Positions 9,801-17,405 of a stretch of 64,000 nucleotides of DNA are shown here, piece after piece. A model generated the notes under the pieces. It made no database searches, had not been told where the DNA came from, and saw only the letters and a list, made by a program, of their open reading frames with translations. The stretch lies in contig JAJEKV010000073.1 of NCBI GenBank assembly GCA_021234155.1, forward strand, positions 3,942,001 to 4,006,000. Direction: 5' to 3'. Each line of letters opens with the position of its first letter. Position 1 is the stretch's first letter. Origin of the DNA: Isoetes taiwanensis (taxonomy: Eukaryota > Streptophyta > Lycopodiopsida > Isoetales > Isoetaceae). The translations under genes were made by a program, and so were the position numbers.

Positions 9801-11039
9801 GCTATGAAACTTGATGTACATCATATGGATGTAAAAACTGCATTTCTAAATGCTAGTCTGCAGGAAGAAATATATATGAGACAAGCTCCAGGTTTTGAAG
9901 AAGGAGAAAACATGGTTTGGAGGTTAAAACGTGCAGTTTATGGATTGAGGCAAGCACCTAGGGAATGGTACAAATGCATGGACAAGTATTTGATCGAGCA
10001 AAAGTTCGAAAAGCTTAATAATGACGGGAATATATACATATTGAGGCATAAAGGTAAATTCTGCATTATCGCTCTATATGTTGATGATTGCATAATGGCT
10101 GCAGATAGCATACAATGCTTAGAAAAATGCAAGGAAATTCTAAAGCAAAGGTTCAAAATGACCGATCTAGGGGAATTGAAGCAATTCCTAGGAATTGAAA
10201 TGAACAGAGACAAAGAAAAAAGAATGCTTAGGCTCTGTCAGACTAAGAACATAGAAAATATGGTAAAAAGGTTTGGACTAGAAAATGCAAACCCAGTCAG
10301 TACTCCTATTGTAGCAGGATATAAAATCTCAGCTAGTCTTTGCCCGTTATCAGAATGTGAAAAGAAGGAAATGGAGAATATTCCATACAGGGAACTTATT
10401 GGGTGTTTGCTTTATGTGGCTAATTGCACTCGTCCAGATATTTCTTATGCAGTAAATTTGCTAAGCAGGTACAATAACAATCCAGGAAAAGCTCACTGGA
10501 TTGCAGCCAAAAGAATTCTGAGATATCTAAAGGCTACAAAAGATCAGGGAATTATATTCAATTCAGATAATCTGACCTTATTTGCTTACACAGACGCAGA
10601 CTGGGCAGGAGATCTTGATGCCAGAAAATCTACTTCAGGTTATGCTTTGATACTTGCAGGAGGTTTGATATCATGGAGGAGCAAAAAACAATCATGTGTT
10701 GCCATGTCATCTGCAGAAGCAGAATATACCGCATCGTCTCTAGCTGCAAAAGAAATTATCTGGGTAAGGAGATTGTTGATTGAAATAGGTATACCTCAAA
10801 CTGATCCTACAGTACTTCTGACTGATAGTTTGAGTTGTATTGCTATAGCAAGAAATCCTGTGCATCACGAGAGGACTAAACATATCGAATTACATATTCA
10901 TTTTATACGAGATCTTATTTCTAAAAATGAGATTGTCATGCAATATGTGGAGACTTCATATCAAGCCGCAGACTTATTCACTAAAGCCATGACGGAAACA
11001 AAACTTACGCTATTCAAAGAAATGCTCAGTATCAGATAA
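6822..11039 (+). CDS. copia gag-pol polyprotein, 1405 aa, intact
   Basis: A single uninterrupted polyprotein. Order, with residues from the ATG at 6822: Gag (1-230, including QMWTYLINKYE), two CCHC zinc knuckles (about 242-256 CYYCHEVGHLKVDC and 264-277 CYNCGGMGHISSAC), an RG-rich stretch, aspartic protease (VDSGAERS, about 358), integrase with zinc region WHSRLAH..CPGC and catalytic core DLCGPL, DRGGEY, NGVAERKNR (about 480-690), reverse transcriptase (KWIYRIK, DVKTAFLN, YVDD at about 1085) and RNase H (YTDADWAG, SSAEAEY). This order, with integrase before reverse transcriptase, defines Ty1/copia. An in-frame GTG at 6792 lies next to the primer binding site and is an unlikely start. A 17-base gap with a purine tract separates the stop from the right LTR. 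Confidence 0.96.
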   Translation: MTTRFGAALLNAIDVYSGGSGFQVWKTKIEEVLNSEGLMDIVQPPEGQDLKEILAKLGKMKIGEGGSKPTEGSGKSEAGSVYSDSKIREARGIIACKVGPSILLRLRGMNPQQMWTYLINKYEQKSPSQLDVLDRELRLLKYDENENITDFFSKIDNIFADLDAAGARLSDEFQVLAIARAFSNYDVLSIMIRTTTKNRDDAERLVRTELEQKKIVSEVESSDVLFVGKSKGKKEYVGKTIGPCYYCHEVGHLKVDCPKLSKETFCYNCGGMGHISSACSSPKNYNKGRGRWNVERGGSFSRGRGSSSRGRGRRSAGINITQEVINEKDKPEQDDQEVKPFVLSTYMDEYGSNCETNAFIVDSGAERSVVNSTDYLADICASKNLSHVQLGNGDLQKIMGKGMLKLFDLQGNRVNISNVLCVPGLYKNLISVCQLVDLGYELRFDKKGCKVLFDGELKFFAKRVGNLFQFSNRVLQSINMLSVSSASTWHSRLAHTHINNIRYMMKKGFIHGVDDTGEKFICPGCMLGKLTRLPFSRSKKRAAGPLDLVHTDLCGPLNVEGRTGKKYYISFIDDFSRMGKCYLLSSKDKALDAFTQYVSEMETQTGRKLKCIRSDRGGEYLAAKFKQFCVKHGIRRQLTCRYSPQQNGVAERKNRTVLDAVRSMIKFAGLPNYLWEEAVKTVFFIQNKLPSSSVNGNIPEVIWSKGKPGYAYDYFKAYGCLAYVHVPEELRLKLDDRAEIGFLVGYDEESKGYRIFIPKTRKVIISRDVIFDENKFYKDRHEVTNPKIESKYDGTNVHNGSKKTDIIDTDSDQEDEAVNENVEGHDDGTQPSQAEVVPAMQRKRKSEVEKLKDTGIDYNPEMYGRYGTGKSRRIGKPTVRYPSLMAVFEPEMPKSFHEAINTEKGSEWLKAMQEEMESFKETGTYELVKCPTNKNLVGNKWIYRIKTNADGSKRFKARLVAQGFSQKKGIDYDETYSPIVKLTSIRIVLALANAMKLDVHHMDVKTAFLNASLQEEIYMRQAPGFEEGENMVWRLKRAVYGLRQAPREWYKCMDKYLIEQKFEKLNNDGNIYILRHKGKFCIIALYVDDCIMAADSIQCLEKCKEILKQRFKMTDLGELKQFLGIEMNRDKEKRMLRLCQTKNIENMVKRFGLENANPVSTPIVAGYKISASLCPLSECEKKEMENIPYRELIGCLLYVANCTRPDISYAVNLLSRYNNNPGKAHWIAAKRILRYLKATKDQGIIFNSDNLTLFAYTDADWAGDLDARKSTSGYALILAGGLISWRSKKQSCVAMSSAEAEYTASSLAAKEIIWVRRLLIEIGIPQTDPTVLLTDSLSCIAIARNPVHHERTKHIELHIHFIRDLISKNEIVMQYVETSYQAADLFTKAMTETKLTLFKEMLSIR

Positions 11040-11048
11040 TATGACATG

Positions 11049-11057
11049 AAGGGGAAG
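11049..11057 (+). other. copia polypurine tract
   Basis: AAGGGGAAG directly abuts the right LTR, the usual site for plus-strand priming. Confidence 0.85.
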
Positions 11058-11770
11058 TGTTAGTATATCATGCCATATTTCATTGGTTATGCTATATGTA
11101 ATGGTTCATGGTTTTTTGTGCACGTATGGATAATTTGCATTGGAAAAACACATGTCACTTTTTGTGCATGTCGGTGAAAGGGAAAAATAAAAATAAAAGG
11201 GACGTTTTGGGCATGACGAAAGTGACAGGGAGAAAGGAAGCAGTCTGTGTGACAGATTGAGCATCGAATCAAATGCTGGCAGTCTGGTATTGACCAGAGG
11301 AGATCGGATCCCGCTGCAGGTTCCGCAGCCGCTTGCCCAATCGGATCCCGCTGCAGGTTCCGCAGCTCTTGCCCATCCCGGAAGCAGGAATCCGGAAGCA
11401 GGAATCCGGAAGAGGTTGGTTTATTGATTGCCCTTGATTGCTCTATACTCTGATTATTTGTTGAAAACGCATGGATTGAAGAGCGATGCACTCAGTTGCA
11501 GCTCAGTTGGTTTAGATTTGTGCAGACCAAAGGCTTTGTTGTGCAGACAGAAAGTTTCGTTTTAAAGCACTGTGGCTTACCTTGATTTTGGCAGAAAGGG
11601 AGCTTAGATTCAATATCTGGAGATCCATCTTTGTCTGGTAAAAGCCTTGTATTAATTTCTGAGTATGTGGAGTTACAGCCAGCGTTAGTCTTGCTTGGTG
11701 CTGAATACATAAAGTTGCAGTCAGTCTTCTTGTAAGCTTGTGTTTGTGAAGATATTTAACCAATTGAACA
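11058..11770 (+). repeat. copia right LTR (713 bp)
   Basis: Matches the left LTR with five differences seen by eye (for example GTAACAG/GTGACAG, AACACATGG/AACGCATGG and GAATTCGG/GATTTTGG). Confidence 0.96.
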
Positions 11771-11775
11771 ATTTT
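11771..11775. repeat. copia target-site duplication ATTTT (right)
   Basis: Exact repeat of 6074-6078. Confidence 0.9.
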
Positions 11776-11799
11776 CGGGCTGGGCGCAACGTGTGAGAC
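11776..11799 (+). repeat. hairpin A, right part
   Basis: CGGGCTGGGCGCAAC followed by GTGTGAGAC, pairing with 6035-6052. Confidence 0.75.
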
Positions 11800-11933
11800 A
11801 TTCAGCTTGAAACACACCAAAAAGTTATAAATCACAGAAAAATAACTTGGTAATTCTAAAATTGAGCTAAGAAATAGTAAAATTGACATGTTATATGCTT
11901 AGAAAGTGTAAAATTTAGTAGGGGACCCACCAT

Positions 11934-12000
11934 GTCTCACACGTCACGCCAGGACAGAAAATGAACTTCTCATTATCGGTCTGGGCGCAACGTGTGAGAC
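11934..12000 (+). repeat. hairpin B
   Basis: A 67-base imperfect palindrome: outer arms GTCTCACACGT..GCC and GGGCGCAACGTGTGAGAC, inner pairs CCAGGAC with GTCTGG and AATGA with TCATT, and a short loop. It is followed by a TATA-like box (12076) and accessory region 1. Confidence 0.85.
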
Positions 12001-12073
12001 CTTGCTTAAAGTTAGGGGTTTTAGATGTTTTAAGCAACCCAAAAAGATAGTTGGAATCTGACCTAAAACCGAC

Positions 12074-12084
12074 CCCCATAAATA
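12074..12084 (+). promoter_or_regulatory. TATA-like box after hairpin B
   Basis: CCCATAAATAGA lies 75 bases after hairpin B and about 110 bases before the ATG at 12190. The corresponding position after hairpin D also has one. Confidence 0.4.
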
Positions 12085-12189
12085 GACCTAGACCCCCTCA
12101 TTTTCACGTACCCTGCTTAGAAAGTCTGCTCTCCTTTGCCAAGGCGATCTTAAAGCGATATAGCTCTCGGATCGGCGAACCGTCCGAAC

Positions 12190-13207
12190 ATGGCCCTGAC
12201 AAAATGTGCCGCTAGGAAGCCCCGCCGAGGCGACCGTCCAGCGCCAGCGACCCCCCCCTCATTCGGAGGATACTCCAAGAACGCCTTTTCCCAAGAAGGC
12301 GAATCTTCTTCCAAATGAGGAGGCGGATCGGATCTGAGCCACTGCATCGAGGTGAGGAGCTACCGGACATTATGCGCCAGATTCTCAAGAGATCGCCGAA
12401 AGGTGAGAGGAGGAGCAGGGAGGAACGGGAGCAGATAGGGGCAGCCGACCGCCGAGGAGCAACTCGAGGCTTGGGCCCGCCTCCAGGAGGAGGAAGAGAG
12501 AGAAGAGCAAATGGCACCGAGGCTTAGCCCCCTCGCCGAAGAAGCAGACCTCGCTGCTCATCGCCAGTATGAAGCCAAAGAGCTACCGACGAGAGACGAG
12601 GACGAAGAGATCTGGAGGACGAGCCTACCACAGCCGGTGAGCCGAAGAAGAGGAAGGCCAAAGGCATTAAGGCGGGCAAGAGAAAAGTGGTGAAGGTTGG
12701 TAAGCGAGCGATGGGTCCCGTCATCAACGAGCCATCAGCGAAAGGTGACTGCCTTTCACCGAATTTAACCGAAGATTACATCCCCAACACCGGGGCAAGC
12801 TCTTCAAAACCCCTGGGCCGTGGAGAAGGAAGTACCCGAGCAGTGGGCACTCCGAAAGAGAGCAGCCCGCAAGCATCGGCCCCCACCTTTTCCGGGACGG
12901 GGATAGAGTTAAAGCCCCGCGACCACAACGGGAGGCATACGTGATAGACCCCGTCAAGGTCTATCAGAAGAAGATTAAGGAGCACAACGCTTACATGGCG
13001 AAGTGGGAGACATACAACGCTTATTACCAGGAGCACAGGGTGAGAACAATTGAAGGCGGACGCCCGACAAAAAGCCGACACTCGGCCGCCACCACCGGCC
13101 CAAGCCTCCCGCAGAGCACCGTGAAAGAAGCGACCAAGAGCAAAATGGAGGAGCAAAAGCCCTCAAGGAAATCCCAAGACTTCCAAATAGAAGCTACTGA
13201 CTCTTGA
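12190..13207 (+). pseudogene. accessory region 1 of the gypsy element (degenerate frame)
   Basis: An ATG at 12190 opens a frame starting MALTKCAARKPRRGD that stops after about 42 codons. Coding-like sequence continues in shifted frames (about 12315-12527, 12650-12944 and 12938-13207) and ends in ATDS followed by TGA. The predicted peptide is basic and hydrophilic, rich in E, K, R, S and P, with a probable coiled-coil part (VKVYQKKIKEHNAYMAKWE). I recognise no domain. The stop is followed by ACTCTTGATTCCCC, matching what follows accessory region 2, then AT-rich DNA. It is probably a frameshifted relative or partner of the frame at 14150. Confidence 0.45.
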
Positions 13208-13583
13208 TTCCCCGTGTGCACCATTTCAACGCTTGGTCCGGTGAAGTCATGCAGAGTATTAACACTTTACATGCGCTGCGGACCGATGAAATGCCGCCGC
13301 TTTACGCTGAGGAGCGCCAGAGGCGAAAATAGTGCAGCATTTTGAGGATTCGACGGCCTGCACAGTCCACGCGAAGAGGGTCACACTTATGAGATAGGAT
13401 ATGTTTTTGGCCAGACACATCAAGGGAGAACGCCCTTGAACTTCTTGTAAATAATGAAAATTTTTGTTAATATAAAGAATTTTTGTGTAAATAATGTGTT
13501 CAATCTTGCTTAACTAGGTTAAGATATTGAATTCTAGCTTTTGTTTTGATCAAATTGGACTTTTGAGCAAAAATTGAGACGAT
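13208..13583 (+). other. AT-rich spacer after accessory region 1
   Basis: There is no coding signal. It begins with the shared CTCTTGATTCCCC word. Around 13441-13500 it holds AATAATGAAAA and AATATAAAGAA runs that could serve as plant polyadenylation signals, just before hairpin C. Confidence 0.3.
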
Positions 13584-13638
13584 GTCTCACACGTCGCGCC
13601 AGGACAGAAAATGACGGGTTGGGCGCAACGTGTGAGAC
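13584..13638 (+). repeat. hairpin C (short form)
   Basis: Same outer arms as hairpin B, but the inner AATGA..TCATT stem is replaced by a short TGACGGGTT loop, giving about 55 bases. Confidence 0.85.
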
Positions 13639-13770
13639 CACGCCCAAAAATGCCCAAAGCAGCTCTAAATCGACCAAATAAGGGGTCAATTCTGCCTATC
13701 TCGACGAGTCCAGTAGAATTACACCCTTAGATCACCCAGATTGATCAAGTTTAGCCCATTTAGAGCCCAT

Positions 13771-13837
13771 GTCTCACACGTCGCGCCAGGGCAGAAAATG
13801 AACTTTTCATTATCGGTCTGGGCGCAACGTGTGAGAC
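13771..13837 (+). repeat. hairpin D
   Basis: A 67-base palindrome nearly identical to unit B, including the inner stem. It lies about 310 bases upstream of the accessory ATG at 14150, with a TATAAATA box between. Confidence 0.88.
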
Positions 13838-14026
13838 CTCTCGGCATTTTCTTCACATGCCATATCCAAATGATTCCCAATTTGTTGCAATAGGTTCATT
13901 AGTCCATCCTAGCATGCTCAAACCCTAGAAGTAGTCTTCAAACTCTCAATTGCACCCTTTAATAGATCAGAATCACCCAATCCCAGTAAATTCTAGATCA
14001 TCCAAAAATTAGGGTTTTCCTCTTTT

Positions 14027-14037
14027 CTATAAATAGG
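14027..14037 (+). promoter_or_regulatory. TATA box after hairpin D
   Basis: CTATAAATAGG is a near-perfect plant TATA box about 120 bases before the accessory ATG at 14150. The leader after it (CGCTCTCC..GCTTAGGCGATCTT) resembles the leader of accessory region 1 (TGCTCTCC..CCAAGGCGATCTT). Confidence 0.5.
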
Positions 14038-14149
14038 TCCCCCATTTCTCAATTAGCACCCTACAAGTTCGCTCTCCACTGCTTAGGCGATCTTCCAGCT
14101 CCCTGAGGCGCTCCTGCATCCGTTTGATACTCTCTTCTTCGCTAGATCG

Positions 14150-15178
14150 ATGGCCACTGCTGAGTTCAGGCGATGGTACAGCGCCAGTGCCCACGCTGCC
14201 GAGGCAGATGTCAACGACATCTTCCAAGTCTTTGGGAGAGAGATAGATTTCCAAGCCACTTTGAATGCCACCCCAGCATATAGACAAGTTCTAGCAGAGT
14301 TCCAAGCTAGGGTAGGACCCTCCCTCGTTCAGCTCCCCCCTTGCATAGGCTACTTTGTTCCCCGCCCATCCCTTCAAGCAGCCTTGGGTGATGTCCCCAA
14401 CATCGCCAAGTACTTGACTAACAAGGCGCAGAGGCTACCGGACTACATGGTCCTGACAGTTGACAGGACCAAGTACTTCTCCTACACCGCCGCCCTAGCT
14501 ATTTTCTTATCCCACCGCGCCGAAAACCCAATGGGGGCAACCTCTATCCCTTTGATGGAGGTGGACCCCATAGCAGCCCAAGCCGAAGAGCAGATGCTTT
14601 TGCAGTACCAGCAAGAGCAAGAAGGAAGAGAAGAAGAAGAGGAGTCGGACGACGAAGAGTATACCGAGCTAGACTCAGAAGAGGAACGGCGACAAGCAGA
14701 AGAGGAGCTGGTCAACTTCGAGCAGAGCCGGCAGAACATCAGAGTTGATCCCCCATTTGGGCTAGGCATCACAAGCCTAGCCCCTATCATCATCTTCGGA
14801 GAGGAGTATTTACTCCTCATCGACATCCAGAACCTCCCCGAATGCAGGGAGAGGGAACTCCGATTGGATGAACTGCTCCGGTCCGACTTGGACGACTTCA
14901 TCGTCCGGGGAGTCTCGGACTTTCCGCTTCAAGTCAGGGAAGCCGACACCTATACAGGGGAGTCGACATCTGACATCCAGGCCTACAGCAGCATAAGACA
15001 GGTTATGGAGACCGGAGACCTGCCATCCGAAGAAGAGTTCCTCGCCATTCAGGAACGAATGGGGATCAGAGGCAAGACCACCAGCATTCTGATGCCGAGG
15101 CCCTCGACACCACAGCAAGAGGAGCAGGAATCGACCTCAGGCGAGTCGACTCCACAATTGAAGACAACCGAGAGCTGA
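14150..15178 (+). CDS. accessory ORF B of the gypsy element, 342 aa, unknown function
   Basis: An intact 342-codon frame between the primer binding site and gag, in the sense direction. The start has hairpin D and a TATAAATA box upstream. The protein has a mixed N-terminal half (motifs such as VNDIFQVFGREIDF and YFVPRPSLQAAL), a strongly acidic stretch at about residues 155-190 (runs of E and D), then a second folded-looking part with IIIFGEEYLLLIDIQNLPE. No zinc knuckle, protease or polymerase motif is present and no signal peptide is seen. The gag proper lies downstream, so this is an extra protein. Its end overlaps the frame of ORF C by about 200 bases in the -1 frame, so B and C may once have been one protein of about 500 residues. 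I do not recognise the family. Confidence 0.65.
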   Translation: MATAEFRRWYSASAHAAEADVNDIFQVFGREIDFQATLNATPAYRQVLAEFQARVGPSLVQLPPCIGYFVPRPSLQAALGDVPNIAKYLTNKAQRLPDYMVLTVDRTKYFSYTAALAIFLSHRAENPMGATSIPLMEVDPIAAQAEEQMLLQYQQEQEGREEEEESDDEEYTELDSEEERRQAEEELVNFEQSRQNIRVDPPFGLGITSLAPIIIFGEEYLLLIDIQNLPECRERELRLDELLRSDLDDFIVRGVSDFPLQVREADTYTGESTSDIQAYSSIRQVMETGDLPSEEEFLAIQERMGIRGKTTSILMPRPSTPQQEEQESTSGESTPQLKTTES

Positions 15179-15657
15179 CGCAGATAGAGGTCGACGACTA
15201 CGCTGGACGGCACAGAGCTGGGGGCCAAGCAAGCGGGGAATCATCTGCGACACACAACGACATGTCGCTGAGGTACTACCTGCCCCTGCTGCTGGATGGG
15301 AGAATAGCGGTAGTACACCGCAAATTCAGCCCCCGGGGCGAAGAAGGAGTGTTCATGCTTATTGCACTCTCAGACTTCGGCAGGCATGCTCGAATAGCGG
15401 CAAATGTCGACTATGCTTTCCTAGTCAAGAGAGCAATGGCACTTGACCTCTTCGACTTCGCCATACCTCATAGATGGCAGGCGAGATTGGCGGTGACCGC
15501 GGCCCTCACATCCGACCGCAGGGTGGAAGAGTTGGCAAGAGCCTTGCAGGGCGGCTCGTCAGCAAGCGTCCTCAGGAACTTGGGTCATTCGGTAGGAACG
15601 GCCCAAGTTAAAAAGTTCCTGGAGGACAACCCATCTTACCGGCGATTTCAAGATTAG
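14974..15657 (+). CDS. accessory ORF C of the gypsy element (131 aa from ATG, longer if reached by frameshift)
   Basis: The first ATG at 15262 gives 131 residues, but the frame is open from about 14974, in -1 relation to ORF B, and reads coherently upstream of that ATG (for example RRVDSTIEDNRELTQIEVDD). This suggests a B-C fusion made by frameshifting, or a single-base indel in this copy. The protein starts MSLRYYLPLLLDGRIAVVHR and contains an alanine- and leucine-rich helical part (RRVEELARALQGG). No slippery heptamer was found in the overlap, so an indel is likelier. The stop is followed by GACTCTTGATCCCGG and an AT-rich run. Function unknown. Confidence 0.5.
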   Translation, partial: HPGLQQHKTGYGDRRPAIRRRVPRHSGTNGDQRQDHQHSDAEALDTTARGAGIDLRRVDSTIEDNRELTQIEVDDYAGRHRAGGQASGESSATHNDMSLRYYLPLLLDGRIAVVHRKFSPRGEEGVFMLIALSDFGRHARIAANVDYAFLVKRAMALDLFDFAIPHRWQARLAVTAALTSDRRVEELARALQGGSSASVLRNLGHSVGTAQVKKFLEDNPSYRRFQD

Positions 15658-15829
15658 TTAGACTCTTGATCCCGGAGACTTTTTTGTACTAAAATATTAT
15701 ATAATATATGAATATAATTTCTTTTGCACTTTAAATGTTTTATTGGTGTATTTTGTCCCACAACTATATCAACAAACATAAATAATGCAAGAGAACGAGT
15801 AAAACTAACCATATAGCCATGAATTACTT
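15658..15829 (+). other. AT-rich spacer before gag
   Basis: Begins with the CTCTTGATCCC word shared with the end of accessory region 1, then TATTATATAATATATGAATATAA, consistent with a 3' end region. A CATGCAG at 15833 could be a splice acceptor leading into gag. There is no coding frame. Confidence 0.3.
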
Positions 15830-16720
15830 GTGCATGCAGCTAGAGGCCTAAGCTCAGGGGAACGACAATGCCGAGACCACGTGGAAGAACAGAGTCCGCC
15901 CAGGCGACCCCCGGCAAGGAACCTGTTTGAGGAATTTGGACCCATAACCCCAGAAGAGGAAATATCACAGATGAGAACAGACCTTGAGCAGATAAAGGCT
16001 TTGCTGGCCGCACAAGCAGGAGTGGGTTCGGTGGGCAACGCTCAGTTGCCTCAAGCATCAGCTCGGAAAACAGGAAGGGACAAGAAGAGGAGCAAGAGAA
16101 GGAGGTCCTCCACTAATCCTCCTCGACTCAAGCTCCGACTTGGACTCCACTTCGAGGAAGAGGAAGAAGCGAGCACGTGGACCGAAAGCAGATGGAAGGC
16201 AGAGGAACACTGCAGATGGAAGACAAAGAGATACCACAGATGGACGACAAAGGGACACGAGCCTCGACTACCGTAAGAAGGTAGATTCTCTCACTGGGCA
16301 ATGTATGGAAGGCCCTGAACTTCGAAACAGTTCTCGGGAGAACAGTCGGGTTAGAAGCGAGGCATGGGCATGGACGAAATGAGTGAGTACGGCAATGCCT
16401 ATGGCATGAAGGATAAAGACAAAGCGAGTAGCAAATGCCAACTTGAAAGGAGCCGCACGGATTTGGTGGAAGGGTTATGCAAAGGCACATGGCTTAAGCG
16501 AGGATGCTTGTAAGTTCGTAAGTTTGCTAAAGCCTTCAAAGCGCCATTACGTCCCAAGAGAGCACAAGTCCAAAGATGATGCAAACAAATCTACAAAGTT
16601 GCAACAGGGAAACAAATCAGTCCGAATATCTGAAGGAATTCATGATGCTAAGGCTTTATGTGCCAAAGTTGGGCTTAAAAACATGCAATGAGAGCTACAT
16701 TGAGGGGTGAACGAGGAGAT
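15830..16720 (+). pseudogene. gypsy gag, frameshifted
   Basis: Gag is the structural protein of the retrotransposon particle. The N-terminal part (about 15830-16276) has a short helix-rich segment (EEEISQMRTDLEQIKALLA) and then a basic run. The retrotransposon gag domain follows in broken frames: LKGAARIWWKGYAKAHGL near 16443-16500, then YLKEFMMLRLYVPKLGL near 16625-16680, with at least two frame changes between. A local repeat of GRQR(N/D)T units at 16195-16260 is present in one frame. No clean ATG starts the frame. The copy cannot make full-length Gag as read. Confidence 0.7.
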
Positions 16721-16899
16721 CCGCAAGCTTGTAAGGGCAATAAACCCTAAGACAAAGATGTCGAGAGCGAGAATCCAAGGCAATAAGCTTGCAAGGACGA
16801 AACTTCGAGAATAGCGGCGAGGCAACAACATTACCGGGATAAAGGCAAGGCAACAGGGAGTTATAGCCCTAGGGGCGGCCAAATCGAGGTCCAGCTAAG

Positions 16900-17389
16900 A
16901 GCCCCCATATGGTGGCAACCCGGGAAGCGGCGGGGAGAAGAAATGGTGTCTTTCAAGGACAAGCGGGAAGGGTCAAACTACTCCAAAGCGGTCGCGATCC
17001 TTTTGCGGTGCAATGCCCAAGGAAAAGAGATGGAGTGCATAGAAAAACGGCTTTGCTTCGTGCTTCCAGCCAAAGCCATAGGGCGGTGAACTGCCCCTAC
17101 GTCATGAGCGCAGCACTAGCGGAGTTGGGACGACAGCGAGGCAGCCCGCGACTACATCCAGGGTGAGTGCCATATCTTTGCCGCAATAGATACAGAGCAA
17201 GTGGAGAGCCAGTATAAAGTAATTTCCACAGTAGGGAAGGCCAAGGCCAAGTCCTTCATAGTCCTGATAGACTCAGGAAGTAGCCATAACTTTACATCCC
17301 CCAGAATGGTTGAAATGTTGAGGTTGAAACCATTAAAGTCGAAGCCAAGGCCCGTTGTCTTAGCAAGTGGAGCGAAGGCGCAAATCTAA
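16900..17389 (+). pseudogene. gypsy zinc-knuckle remnant and aspartic protease
   Basis: A degraded nucleocapsid part contains HRAVNCP near 17080. The protease follows in a clear frame ending at 17389, with the catalytic motif LIDSGSSHNF near 17268-17297 and a typical RPVVLASGAKAQI end. The frame then hits a stop and continues in another frame at 17406-17418. The protease would cleave the Gag-Pol precursor. Confidence 0.75.
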
Positions 17390-17405
17390 GCAGTAAGAAA
17401 ATTAA

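Larger units (their letters stand above)
6079..11770 (+). mobile_element. intact Ty1/copia LTR retrotransposon, nested in the gypsy element
   Basis: A complete element of 5692 bp: two 713-bp LTRs, a primer binding site for initiator tRNA-Met, one long gag-pol frame, a polypurine tract and a 5-bp target duplication ATTTT (6074-6078 and 11771-11775). I count five differences between the LTRs (about 0.7%), so the insertion is recent. All domains needed for autonomous transposition are present without a stop. Confidence 0.96.

Noticed and set aside
12212-13224. Several minus-strand frames of 60-126 codons
   Set aside because: GC-rich shadows of accessory region 1, with no motif.
14482-14901. 139-codon minus frame, serine-rich
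   Set aside because: It is the antisense shadow of the acidic stretch of accessory ORF B; poly-S is the expected reverse reading of GAA/GAG/GAC codons.
14974-15178. Programmed -1 frameshift heptamer between ORF B and ORF C
   Set aside because: I searched the overlap for an X XXY YYZ word and saw none; an indel is the simpler reading.
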